A stretch of 64,000 nucleotides of DNA, taken from NCBI GenBank assembly GCA_039185015.1, contig JBCDAU010000003.1:124001-188000 (forward strand). Direction: 5' to 3'. The notes beneath the pieces are model-generated. The model was not told the DNA's origin, ran no database searches, and saw only the letters and a program-made list of their open reading frames with translations. Below are positions 57,019 to 64,000 of this stretch, piece after piece. Position 1 is the first letter of the stretch; the number at the start of each line of letters is the position of its first letter. A program made the position numbers and the translations under genes. The stretch comes from JBCBSZ01 sp039185015 (lineage in GTDB: Bacteria; Actinomycetota; Acidimicrobiia; Acidimicrobiales; Poriferisodalaceae).

Positions 57019-57405
57019 TCAGTCGTCGGGCACGTCGGCGCCGAAGAAACCACCCAGCGAGGCGATGCGCCCGTCCTCGGCAAGGACGGCGACGTCGATG
57101 CCGTCGAGCGTGACGTTGCCGTCGGCGTCGACCATCTCCCAGCTCCAACGGAGCAACCCGTGATGAGCGTCGAGTCCGCCTCGCTGACGGAAGGAGTGGC
57201 CCGGGTACGACGCCTGGAACCCGGCGAACATGGCGACGAGCTCATCGTGGCCCGTCGCGTCGGTCAGCGGATCGACGTTGCGGGCGTCCTCCGACCAGGT
57301 CGCTCGCGTGGCCGTGATGCGGTCCGGTTCGGAGGTGGCGTTCCAGCAACGGAAGTACCCGTCGACGAGGGCCTGGGGTTCCATGGTGGTCGTGATGTCT
57401 GCCAT
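57019..57405 (-). CDS. SnoaL/NTF2-like protein
   Basis: 128 residues from ATG 57405. NTF2-like fold: LVDGYFRCWNATSEPDRITA, ATWSEDARNVDPLTDATGHD and FRQRGGLDAHHGLLRWSWEM. Such domains act as small isomerases or polyketide cyclases, or as binding modules. Substrate unknown. Confidence 0.8.
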   Translation of the reverse strand: MADITTTMEPQALVDGYFRCWNATSEPDRITATRATWSEDARNVDPLTDATGHDELVAMFAGFQASYPGHSFRQRGGLDAHHGLLRWSWEMVDADGNVTLDGIDVAVLAEDGRIASLGGFFGADVPDD

Positions 57406-57452
57406 GACCTGATGGTGCGACGGCGCTGGACCCGAGGCGATGACGTGCCGGG

Positions 57453-58244
57453 TCAAGCCGCCCAGGGCCGTTCGTCCAGGACCGTACGGGTCCGCGCATC
57501 GGCCGGATAGAGCGTCTCGATCGAGAGCTCCGACAGCGTCACGTCGCGGCTGGTACCGAAGGCGGTGACCGTCGACATGAACGCGAGCTCGTACCCGTCG
57601 ACCTCCACCTCCAGGGGGAGGACGACGTCGGCGATCTTCGCCGACTCGGATCGGCCGTGCGGCACGTAGGACTCGCACTCGTCGATCAGCGCGGCGAGCT
57701 GCGGGTCGTGGGTGGCGAAGAGGACCTGACGCATGTGCCGCAGCAGGTGGGAGGCGAAGGCCGGCAGGTTGCGGATGCGGGGTGCGAGTCCCTCGGGATG
57801 CAGGCAGACCCGCGCCACGTTCGGGACCGGAGCGAGGACCTCGGCAGCGACGCCCCGGGTCATCCAGAGCGCGGCGGCGTTCGCGTCGATGAGATCCCAC
57901 CTGATGTCGATCACCGTCGTCGGGTGCGGGTCGTTGCCGGCGAGGACGAGATCGATCACGTCCCGGACCGGCGCCAGCGCCTCGTCGCTCAGATCGAGCT
58001 CGCTGAACACGGGAGCGAAGCCGGCGGCGAGGAGCATGTCGTTGATCGCCCGCTGCGGCATCTCGAGCTCCTCGGCGAGGTGGAGCAGCAGCTCCCGGCT
58101 CGGCTTGGACTTGCCCGTCTCGACGTAGGAGAGGTGCCGGGTCGAGACCCCGGTCCGGGTCGACACGTCGAGCTGCGAGAGTCGGCGACGATGGCGCCAC
58201 TCGCGCAGCACCGGACCGGCGTGAGGGGCCACTGCGGTGCTCAT
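57453..58244 (-). CDS. XRE-family regulator with MmyB-like ligand domain
   Basis: 263 residues from ATG 58244. N-terminal HTH_3 (LREWRHRRRLSQLDVSTRTG, VSTRHLSYVETGKSKPSREL), then the MmyB-like domain with AALWMTRGVAAEVL and LRHMRQVLF, common in actinobacterial XRE regulators of redox genes. Divergent from a small membrane protein at 58332, its likely target. Confidence 0.85.
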   Translation of the reverse strand: MSTAVAPHAGPVLREWRHRRRLSQLDVSTRTGVSTRHLSYVETGKSKPSRELLLHLAEELEMPQRAINDMLLAAGFAPVFSELDLSDEALAPVRDVIDLVLAGNDPHPTTVIDIRWDLIDANAAALWMTRGVAAEVLAPVPNVARVCLHPEGLAPRIRNLPAFASHLLRHMRQVLFATHDPQLAALIDECESYVPHGRSESAKIADVVLPLEVEVDGYELAFMSTVTAFGTSRDVTLSELSIETLYPADARTRTVLDERPWAA

Positions 58245-58331
58245 GGTTCGCACGCTACGGCGGCTGCGCGCCGCACGACCATGACCGGAGAGGTCATGGA
58301 TCCGCACCCACGAGAGTCGCATCGTCGAGCC

Positions 58332-58724
58332 ATGACCACGCACCACCGACTCCGACAGATCCTCCTGACGAACGCGACGACGTCCGGCCTCGGGGGCCTC
58401 GCCGCCCTGGTCGCCGCCGGACCGGTCGACGACCTCCTCGGCACCGACGCTCCGGGCTGGGTCCGACTCGTCGGCGCCGGACTGGTCGCCTTCGCGGCCT
58501 CCGTCGTGCTCGTCGCCCGATCCGACGCACCAGCGCTGACCAGGGACGCCCGTCTCGTCAGCCTGGGCGATGCCTCCTGGGTGCTCGGCACCGTGGCCAC
58601 GATCACCCTCGGCTGGTACTCCACCTCGGGCGTGATCGTGATGGCGGCGGTCGGCGCCATGGTCGCGACGTTCGGTGCGCTCCAGTGGCACTGGTCGGCG
58701 ACACCGACGCCGGTCCGCGCTTGA
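58332..58724 (+). CDS. Small membrane protein, four helices, unknown
   Basis: 130 residues from ATG 58332. Four hydrophobic segments, e.g. SGLGGLAALVAAGPV, LVGAGLVAFAASVVLVARS and GVIVMAAVGAMVATFGALQW. No family recognised. Paired divergently with the XRE regulator. Confidence 0.65.
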   Translation: MTTHHRLRQILLTNATTSGLGGLAALVAAGPVDDLLGTDAPGWVRLVGAGLVAFAASVVLVARSDAPALTRDARLVSLGDASWVLGTVATITLGWYSTSGVIVMAAVGAMVATFGALQWHWSATPTPVRA

Positions 58725-58735
58725 CGGATCCCGTT

Positions 58736-58762
58736 CCATCGACCATCGTCGATGATCGATGG
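58736..58762. promoter_or_regulatory. CCATCGA-N13-TCGATGG palindrome overlapping the arsR start
   Basis: Perfect 7-bp arms; the second arm contains the ATG at 58759, and a nested CATCG-T-CGATG (58744-58754) lies between the arms. Autoregulatory operator of the downstream ArsR-family gene is the simplest reading. Confidence 0.55.
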
Positions 58763-59094
58763 AAGAACTCGACCGTGAGCAGGCCGCCGAGTGGTCTACG
58801 TGGTTCCGGGCGCTCAGCGACCCGACCAGGGTCCTGATCCTCCACCTGCTCGCCTCCGCCGATCGCCCGATGACGGTCGGAGAGATCACCGAGGCCCTCG
58901 ACGTCGGCCAATCGACGATCTCCCACCACCTCGCCAGGCTCGCCGAGGTCCGCTTCGTGCTCGTCGAGCGCGCCGGCACCTCCAGCCGCTGGCAGGTCAA
59001 CCGGGCCTGCCTCGCCGCGTTCCCGTCCGCCGCCGAGGCGGTGATGGGCCGCGTCCCCGCCCCCGCCTTCCCCGACCCGGAGCGATCGACATGA
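58759..59094 (+). CDS. arsR: ArsR family regulator
   Basis: 111 residues. Winged helix FRALSDPTRVLILHLLASAD and VGQSTISHHLARLAEVRFVL. It lacks the ELCVCDL cysteine motif of classical ArsR, and no cysteine pair replaces it except one in RACLAAF, so the metalloid site is uncertain. It overlaps the methyltransferase gene by 4 bp (ATGA), giving an operon in which the product methylates arsenite. Confidence 0.85.
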   Translation: MEELDREQAAEWSTWFRALSDPTRVLILHLLASADRPMTVGEITEALDVGQSTISHHLARLAEVRFVLVERAGTSSRWQVNRACLAAFPSAAEAVMGRVPAPAFPDPERST

Positions 59095-59810
59095 GCGACG
59101 ACCAGATCCACGACGAGGTGCGCGCCTACTACCGAACGGCCGCCACCGCGCGCGACGGCTGCGGCGGCGACGACGAGGACGAACGCTGGGGATCGAACCG
59201 TTACGACGCGGCGACCCTCGACGACGGCTCCGATGCGGCGGCGTCGCTCTCGATGGGGTGTGGCAACCCCACCGCAGTCGCCCGACTCCACCCCGGCGAG
59301 ACCGTGCTCGACCTCGGATCGGGCGGTGGCCTGGACGTGATCGTCTCGGCCCGCCGGGTCGGCCCGACGGGCCGCGCCTACGGCATCGACTTCCTCCCCG
59401 AGATGCTGGACCTGGCTCGGCGCAACGCCGCCGAGGTCGGCGTCGAGAACGTCGAGTTCCTCGAGGGCATGATCGAGGACCTCCCCCTCCCCGACGGGTC
59501 GGTGGACGTCGTCATCTCCAACTGCGTGATCAACCTCGCACCCGACAAGCGGCCCGTCTTCGCCGAGATCGCCCGCGTGCTCCGCCCCGGTGGCCGGGTG
59601 GCGGTGTCCGATGTCGTCGCCGACAACGGCACCACGCCGGACCTCGACGGCGATGCCTGGGCCGAGTGTGGCGCCGGTGCCCTGCAGTTCGACGACTACC
59701 TGGCGCTGCTCGGTGCAGCCGGACTGTCCGATGCGTCGATCGAGCTGACCCACGAGACCGGCACCGGGCTCCACGGAGCGATCGTGCGGGCGACCAAGCC
59801 GACCGGGTGA
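59091..59810 (+). CDS. arsM: Arsenite S-adenosylmethionine methyltransferase
   Basis: 239 residues. Matches ArsM: DGCGGDDEDE, SLSMGCGNPTAVARLHPGET, VLDLGSGGGLDVIVSARRVG (SAM motif I), and VDVVISNCVINLAPDKRPVF with the conserved Cys. Cysteine equivalents of CrArsM Cys72, Cys174 and Cys224 appear as GCG, SNCV and AECGAG. Methylates As(III) to volatile or less toxic forms. Second gene of the arsR operon; the stop overlaps the next gene. Confidence 0.85.
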   Translation: MSDDQIHDEVRAYYRTAATARDGCGGDDEDERWGSNRYDAATLDDGSDAAASLSMGCGNPTAVARLHPGETVLDLGSGGGLDVIVSARRVGPTGRAYGIDFLPEMLDLARRNAAEVGVENVEFLEGMIEDLPLPDGSVDVVISNCVINLAPDKRPVFAEIARVLRPGGRVAVSDVVADNGTTPDLDGDAWAECGAGALQFDDYLALLGAAGLSDASIELTHETGTGLHGAIVRATKPTG

Positions 59811-60559
59811 CCGAGTCCCCCGACGTCTCGGCGTGGTCGTCGGTGCGGGTCGACGCACCGCTCGGCGGCGGCCATCGGTCTCAGGTGTGGTCGGGCAGGA
59901 CCCCTGACGGCCCCATCGTCGTCCGTCGATCGCGACGCTCGCCGGAGTCGCTCGCCTGGGAGCTGGCGCTCATGGACCGGCTCGCCGACCTCGACTTCGT
60001 CGTACCCACCCCCGTGAGGACCGCCGACGGCCGGAGGTCGGACGGCCCCGTCGTCGTCCAACGTTGGGTCCCGGGTGCACCACCGTCGACTGAGGCCGAC
60101 TGGCGACTCGTCGGGACCGAGCTCCAGCGGCTCCACGACGCCACCGGAGGATCCGCGCAGCGGCCCGGCTGTCAGCGCGTGTTCGAGCTCGGCTCCGATG
60201 GGCGCAGCGTCGACGCCGACCTGTCCGCGCTGTCCGTCGAGAACCGGGCCATGGTGCTCGGCGTGTTCGGAGCGCTCGCCGACGTCCGGACCGCGGTCAT
60301 CCACGGAGACCCCTGCGGTGACAACATCCGGATCGCCTCGGACCGGACCGTCGGGTTGATCGACTGGGACGAGAGCCGGGTCGACGTCGTCTGGCACGAC
60401 CTGTCGAACCTCGGCGTGCGAATCCTCGACCCGGCCGACCACGACCGGGCGCTCCTCCTCTCCGATGCGTGGGAGGCGGCGAACGCCTGGATCGTCGAGC
60501 CCGAGTACGCGCGCAGCCGCCTCGCAGCGCTGCGGGCTCGACTCGATGCGGTCGACTGA
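59807..60559 (+). CDS. Aminoglycoside phosphotransferase (APH)-like kinase
   Basis: 250 residues from GTG 59807, overlapping arsM. Brenner motif IHGDPCGDNIRI (catalytic Asp) and VGLIDWDESRVD (metal-binding Asp) define the APH/choline kinase fold; VVQRWVPGAPP is the hinge. Substrate unknown. Its place in an arsenic operon is unexpected and untested. Confidence 0.75.
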   Translation: MTESPDVSAWSSVRVDAPLGGGHRSQVWSGRTPDGPIVVRRSRRSPESLAWELALMDRLADLDFVVPTPVRTADGRRSDGPVVVQRWVPGAPPSTEADWRLVGTELQRLHDATGGSAQRPGCQRVFELGSDGRSVDADLSALSVENRAMVLGVFGALADVRTAVIHGDPCGDNIRIASDRTVGLIDWDESRVDVVWHDLSNLGVRILDPADHDRALLLSDAWEAANAWIVEPEYARSRLAALRARLDAVD

Positions 60560-60575
60560 CGGTCCCGAGCGGCGG

Positions 60576-61037
60576 TCACGACGTACTCACCGGCGACGGG
60601 GCCGACGTCCCGACGCTCGTGCGGAGCAGCCACCAGACCGAGACGATCGTCGGGATGAAGAAGAGCACCGCGCTCTGCGCGAGTCCCAGCGGGATGCTGT
60701 CGAACTGATCGGTCCGGATCCCGGCGATCACGTCGCCGACGTCCATGGTGAACCGAGCGGCGAGCGCGACGAACGCTGCGGCCACGCTGTCCAGGACGAA
60801 CACACCGACGGCGAGCGCGACGGCGATCCCGAGGTAGCGGGCACCCGAGTTGGCGAGGACGAACTCGTCGCCGTCGGTGACCACGGTGATGTCGATGCCG
60901 AAGGCGTCGAAGAGACCGGCGCCGTCCACGAAGGTCCAGGTGCCGTTCACCAGCGACCACACGGTCAGGTACCCGGGCAGGACGTACCACCACCGCGATG
61001 CCTGGACGGGTCCGTCGAGATCGATCAGCCGGAACAT
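60576..61037 (-). CDS. Small membrane protein, four helices
   Basis: 153 residues from ATG 61037, after AGGAGG. Starts MFRLIDLDGPVQASRWWYVL; helices at YLTVWSLVNGTWTFVDGAGL, YLGIAVALAVGVFVLDSVAA, and PLGLAQSAVLFFIPTIVSVW. No family recognised. Preceded by a good sigma70-like promoter overlapped by a palindrome. Confidence 0.65.
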   Translation of the reverse strand: MFRLIDLDGPVQASRWWYVLPGYLTVWSLVNGTWTFVDGAGLFDAFGIDITVVTDGDEFVLANSGARYLGIAVALAVGVFVLDSVAAAFVALAARFTMDVGDVIAGIRTDQFDSIPLGLAQSAVLFFIPTIVSVWWLLRTSVGTSAPSPVSTS

Positions 61038-61049
61038 GCCGAGCCCTCC

Positions 61050-61103
61050 TGTTGATGAGACGCTTCGTCCCATCAACATAAACAGGTCGGATCGTCCCGT
61101 CAA
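61050..61103 (-). promoter_or_regulatory. Sigma70-type promoter (TTGACG-17-TATGTT) with palindromic operator
   Basis: On the minus strand TTGACG (61098-61103) and TATGTT (61075-61080) are 17 bp apart, serving the gene that starts at 61037. The inverted repeat TGTTGATG...CATCAACA (61050-61078) overlaps the -10 and the start of transcription; the -35 region repeats part of it (GTTGACGGGACGA against GTTGATGGGACGA). Repressor unknown. Confidence 0.6.
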
Positions 61104-61108
61104 CGTGC

Positions 61109-61876
61109 TCACGCCGCCGCGACCGAGAGATCGGGGCGGGCGAGGCCCTCGAGCTCGGCGGCGACCGGACGACGGAAGGCCTCACCTCGGATCCACTCCC
61201 GGTACCGCTCCTCCCCCATCGCCGCAGCGACGAAGTCGGTCTGGCTGCCGTGGGCGGCGAGGACCGCTCGCTTCCGATCGAGGTCGACGCCCTCGAGCTC
61301 GAGGTCGACGACCAGCTCGTCGGCCCCGACGCCTGCCGGCTCCCCGGCACCCATCCACATGCCGACCGCGTCGTGGAACGTGCGGAACTCGTCGAGCCAG
61401 GCCTGGGTCTTGCCGGCGTAGAGCAACTCGCCGATGCCGAGCTCTGCCCAGGCCGCGGTCGTCGCCCGCGAGCAGGCGACATGGTCGTCGTGGCCGGTGA
61501 TGCCGTCGGACCCGAAGGTCACCACCACGTCGGGACGGACCGATCGGATGGCCCGTGCGATCGAGCCGGCGACGCGGCGCTGGTCGGCGTCGGCCAGCCC
61601 GCCGTCGGGCCAGTGACGGAAGCGGACGTCGGTCACGCCGACGACCTCCATGGCGGCCCGCATCTCCCGGCGGCGTTGGTCGGCGCGCTCGGCGCGTGTG
61701 CGGGGATCCTCGGCGGAGAAGCCCTCCTCACCATTGGTCAGGGTCACGACGGTGACCTCGCCGCCGGCGGCGACGACACGGCGCATGAGGCCGGCGGAGA
61801 GGTAGGCCTCGTCGTCGGGGTGGGCCCAGACGCCGAGGAGGCGGATCGGTCGGTCGAAGAAGGCGTCGTTGTGCAT
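61109..61876 (-). CDS. PIG-L family deacetylase
   Basis: 255 residues from ATG 61876. Zinc motif VWAHPDDEAYLSAGLMRRVV (HPDDE), TLTNGEEG and GHDDHVACSRAT (third His), as in MshB/GlcNAc-PI deacetylases. Removes acetyl groups from N-acetylglucosamine conjugates; the actinobacterial homologues act in mycothiol synthesis or detoxification. Exact substrate unknown. Confidence 0.85.
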   Translation of the reverse strand: MHNDAFFDRPIRLLGVWAHPDDEAYLSAGLMRRVVAAGGEVTVVTLTNGEEGFSAEDPRTRAERADQRRREMRAAMEVVGVTDVRFRHWPDGGLADADQRRVAGSIARAIRSVRPDVVVTFGSDGITGHDDHVACSRATTAAWAELGIGELLYAGKTQAWLDEFRTFHDAVGMWMGAGEPAGVGADELVVDLELEGVDLDRKRAVLAAHGSQTDFVAAAMGEERYREWIRGEAFRRPVAAELEGLARPDLSVAAA

Positions 61877-61995
61877 GTGTCGAACGTACGAATCTCGCGG
61901 ATGGGGATCTTGGAGGCGACGTGGAGGGTCGGTGGAGGTGTCGTGAGGAGGGCCGAAACCGGACGCCCACGACACCGGATCGCTACGGTCGGCGC

Positions 61996-63129
61996 GTGAG
62001 GGCGACCGAGCAGACGGGCGGCGCGCTGCGTCGACTGGCGCTGTACGCCGGGGGGCTCATGGGACCGTTCGGGACCGTCCTCGTGATCCCGATGTTCCCC
62101 GAGCTGCGGGAGGAGTTCGACACGTCGTCCTCCGCGGCGGGGCTCACGTTCAGCCTGTACCTGCTCCCGTTCGCGCTCACGTTGCTGGTGTCGGGCACCC
62201 TCGGCGAACGGTGGGGGCGGCGACGCACGGTGCGGGGCACCTACCTGCTGTACGCCGCAGCGAGCCTTGCGTGTGCGGTGGCCCCCGGCCTCGGCTGGTT
62301 GATCGCCGGCCGCGCGTTGCAGGGCGTCGCGAACGCGTTCATCACGCCGCTCCTCCTCGCCGGGCTGGCCGAGATGGTCGCCCCCGAGCGGTTCGGACGC
62401 GAAGCGGGCCGGTACTCGAGCTTCCAGGCGCTCGGCGGCGGCCTCGGCCCGGTGCTCGGAGGCGTCGCCGCGGACACGAACTGGCGACTGGCGTTCGTCG
62501 GCGCGGCCGCCGTGGCACTGCTGCTCGCCTCGTCCCCGCCGGACGGCGAGCCACGACCGCAGTCGAGCGCCCCGCGGTTGCGCCCGCTGCTCCACCGCCG
62601 GCTGGTGCTCCTCGGCATCGGCTTCTTCCTCGCCGCCGCCGGACCGCTCGGCGTCGCCGTACTGGTCGGCGTCGCCGCTCGGGACGAGCTGGAGCTCTCC
62701 GGGTCGGCGGCTGGCCTGATCCTCTTGGCCGGTGCCATGAGCGCCCTCGCACTCGGACCGGCCTGGGGTCGACTGATCGACACCTTCGGCATCCGGCGGG
62801 CGACCTTGGGGATGACGACCGCGGCCACCCTCGCGGCCGCCGCGCTGGCGCTGACCACCAGCGGCGCAACGTTGGCGATCGGTTGGGCGATCGGCGGCGG
62901 CCTCATCGCCTCGATCGCCGTCGCCTACCAGGCCACCGGCGCCACCATCGAGCCGGAGAACCGCGGTGGGGCCCTCTCGTTCCTGCTGGCCTTCCGCTTC
63001 ACCGGTCATGCGGCCGGACCGATCGCCTTCGTGCCCCTGTTCGACTGGTCCTACGCCGGCACGTTCCTCGTCGCCGCGGCACCGGGCCTGATCACGCTGG
63101 CCATCCTGGCTGCGGTCGGGCCTCGCTGA
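61996..63129 (+). CDS. MFS transporter
   Basis: 377 residues from GTG 61996; 12 helices. Opens with LYAGGLMGPFGTVLVIPMFP, motif A-like GTLGERWGRRRTV between helices 2 and 3, and the second-half AMSALALGPAWGRLIDTFGI. Resembles drug/efflux MFS proteins. Substrate unknown. Confidence 0.85.
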   Translation: MRATEQTGGALRRLALYAGGLMGPFGTVLVIPMFPELREEFDTSSSAAGLTFSLYLLPFALTLLVSGTLGERWGRRRTVRGTYLLYAAASLACAVAPGLGWLIAGRALQGVANAFITPLLLAGLAEMVAPERFGREAGRYSSFQALGGGLGPVLGGVAADTNWRLAFVGAAAVALLLASSPPDGEPRPQSSAPRLRPLLHRRLVLLGIGFFLAAAGPLGVAVLVGVAARDELELSGSAAGLILLAGAMSALALGPAWGRLIDTFGIRRATLGMTTAATLAAAALALTTSGATLAIGWAIGGGLIASIAVAYQATGATIEPENRGGALSFLLAFRFTGHAAGPIAFVPLFDWSYAGTFLVAAAPGLITLAILAAVGPR

Positions 63130-63132
63130 GCC

Positions 63133-63582
63133 TCAGGAGGCGGCCGCGAGATCCCAGGCGGCCACGCGCTCGGTGTCCTCGTAGTCCTCCCAGCGGACGA
63201 CCTTCCCCCATCGCACCTCGATGAAGAGCACGGCCCGGTTGTTGTAGGCATCGGAGCCGTCGGCGGCGACCTGGAAGTCGTGGGCGCGGACGACGATGCG
63301 GGTGTTCCACGGCGGACCGCCGACGACGATGTCCTCGACGACGAGCTGCAACCCCTCGGCGACGAACCGGTCGGCGAAGGCGCTCGCCTCGTCGAGACCC
63401 CGGTGCGTGACGTGGCGGCGACGTCCGGGTGCCGCGGGCCGGAACATCTCCGACCACGAGTTGCGCCCGGGGAAGCTGAACTCGAGGTCGGGGTGGCCCA
63501 TTCGCATGATCATCGAGGCGTCGCCCCGGTTGAGCTCGTCGATGCCCCGCCGGAGCAGGGCCCTCACCGCGGTGTGATACAT
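63133..63582 (-). CDS. SnoaL/NTF2-like protein
   Basis: 149 residues from ATG 63582, preceded by AGGAGGTGA. NTF2-like fold with HPDLEFSFPGRNSWSEMFRP and VVEDIVVGGPPWNTRIVVRA, ending DLAAAS. Divergent from the TetR at 63660; both sit next to twin TetR operators, so it is the likely TetR-regulated gene. Confidence 0.78.
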   Translation of the reverse strand: MYHTAVRALLRRGIDELNRGDASMIMRMGHPDLEFSFPGRNSWSEMFRPAAPGRRRHVTHRGLDEASAFADRFVAEGLQLVVEDIVVGGPPWNTRIVVRAHDFQVAADGSDAYNNRAVLFIEVRWGKVVRWEDYEDTERVAAWDLAAAS

Positions 63583-63591
63583 CACCCTCAC

Positions 63592-63650
63592 CTCCTAGAA
63601 CGAACATTCTAGGAGGTGGATCGAACGCCGTCTAGAGCGACCGTTCTAGG
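63592..63650. promoter_or_regulatory. Twin 20-bp TetR operators
   Basis: Box 1 (63594-63613) reads CCTAGAACGAACATTCTAGG, within a longer perfect CTCCTAGAA-N6-TTCTAGGAG (63592-63615); box 2 (63631-63650) reads TCTAGAGCGACCGTTCTAGG. They share 15 of 20 positions and are 37 bp apart, between the SnoaL-like and tetR genes. Box 1 also covers the SnoaL ribosome site. Confidence 0.7.
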
Positions 63651-63659
63651 CTGGGCGGC

Positions 63660-64000
63660 GTGGCGAGCACTCGGGACCGGATCATCACCGCCACCAACGA
63701 GCTGTTCCGGCGGCAGGGGTACCACGCCACCTCGTTGAAGGAGATCTCGGTGGCCTCGGGCGCCACGATCGGCTCGATCTACCACTTCTTCCCCGGCGGG
63801 AAGGAGGCCCTCGGCGTCGCGGTCGTCGAGACCACCGGTGCGATCTACCGGGAGCTCTTCGAGACGCTCGTCGCCGAGTTCGACGATCCTGCGACGTCGT
63901 ACCGCCAGTTCTGCCTGGGCGCCGCGGCCGTGCTCGTCGAGAGCGAGTGGCTCGACCCCTGCCCGATCGGCGGTGTCGCCCGCGAGACGGCCAACACCAG
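63660..64000 (+). CDS. TetR family regulator (3' end outside window)
   Basis: First 113 residues visible from GTG 63660. HTH SLKEISVASGATIGSIYHFF, followed by PGGKEALGVAVVETTGAIYR, as in LmrA/QacR-type TetR regulators (C-terminal TetR_C_LmrA). It probably represses the divergent SnoaL gene through the twin operators. Confidence 0.85.
   Translation, partial: MASTRDRIITATNELFRRQGYHATSLKEISVASGATIGSIYHFFPGGKEALGVAVVETTGAIYRELFETLVAEFDDPATSYRQFCLGAAAVLVESEWLDPCPIGGVARETANT

Noticed and set aside
1..64000. tRNA (including tRNA-Sec), rRNA, selA/selB/selD genes, insertion sequences or phage genes.
   Set aside because: None was recognised on reading both strands and the translated genes; the selenocysteine machinery must lie outside this window if the Sec interpretation is right.

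Overview
This window is high-GC bacterial chromosome with tightly packed genes, frequent GTG starts and many 4-bp stop/start overlaps. Gene content (TetR-heavy regulation, lipoproteins with Thr/Ser-rich linkers, class E sortase, Ser/Thr kinases with FHA proteins, an actinobacterial-type Mrp) points to Actinomycetota. The complete System I cytochrome c maturation operon and the large DUF3097, DUF389, DUF5317 and AhpD-type complement make me favour the class Acidimicrobiia; this placement is inference. No rRNA, tRNA, CRISPR array, insertion sequence or prophage was recognised.

The most important result is three selenoprotein genes that a standard gene caller would split or miss. In each, a reading frame continues through one in-frame TGA that sits exactly at a conserved redox cysteine: a two-domain AhpD-like protein (9841-10860, motif CxxU), a SelW/Rdx-like protein (36576-36845, CxxU) and a glycine/betaine/proline-reductase selenoprotein-B-like protein (38759-39652, UxxC). 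Each TGA is followed at the expected distance by a perfect hairpin whose 5-nt apical loop is CGUGC or CGUGA. The three hairpins look like one bacterial SECIS design, so this organism very probably decodes UGA as selenocysteine. The selA/selB/selC/selD genes are not in the window.

Layout. 1-4.1 kb: a partial NUDIX gene and two paralogous TetR regulator plus siderophore-type binding-lipoprotein pairs with palindromic operators. 4.1-9.8 kb: Mrp divergent from a SufR-like Fe-S regulator, followed by a NifS-like protein that contains no lysine, a histidine phosphatase, an alpha/beta-hydrolase/BTAD fusion and a cupin. 9.8-10.9 kb: selenoprotein 1. 10.9-15.7 kb: a flavodoxin, an SsuABC-like importer split over two divergent operons (with a methyltransferase), and a GntR regulator. 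15.7-21.8 kb: an operon of binding protein plus two exporter-fold ABC proteins of IrtAB/YbtPQ type, with TetR regulators. 22.3-28.8 kb: ccmABCDEFGHI on the minus strand, with two 9-codon minigenes between ccmC and ccmD.

28.9-36.6 kb: sortase, DUF5317 protein with a 33-bp repeat, small membrane protein, TetR, orphan adenine methylase, PPOX flavoprotein, CHK-like kinase, pirin/MarR pair. 36.6-39.7 kb: selenoproteins 2 and 3 with an SDR and a DUF3097 protein. 39.6-43.2 kb: nicotinate phosphoribosyltransferase and a DUF389 membrane protein.

43.4-55.4 kb is a signalling island: a secreted protein, ECF sigma factor and membrane partner, FHA-HTH protein, two Ser/Thr kinases, a Rossmann oxidoreductase with a phosphothreonine-like N-terminal peptide, membrane proteins, an FHA/zinc-ribbon protein and an HtrA-like lipoprotein. 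The first kinase and the HtrA protein share a homologous extracytoplasmic C-terminal domain. Two related tandem GC-rich repeats (78 and 80 bp periods) bracket the core of the island. 55.7-64 kb holds stress and accessory genes: DUF899, DoxX, SnoaL-like proteins, an XRE regulator, an arsR-arsM-phosphotransferase operon, a PIG-L deacetylase, an MFS exporter and a truncated TetR gene with twin operators.
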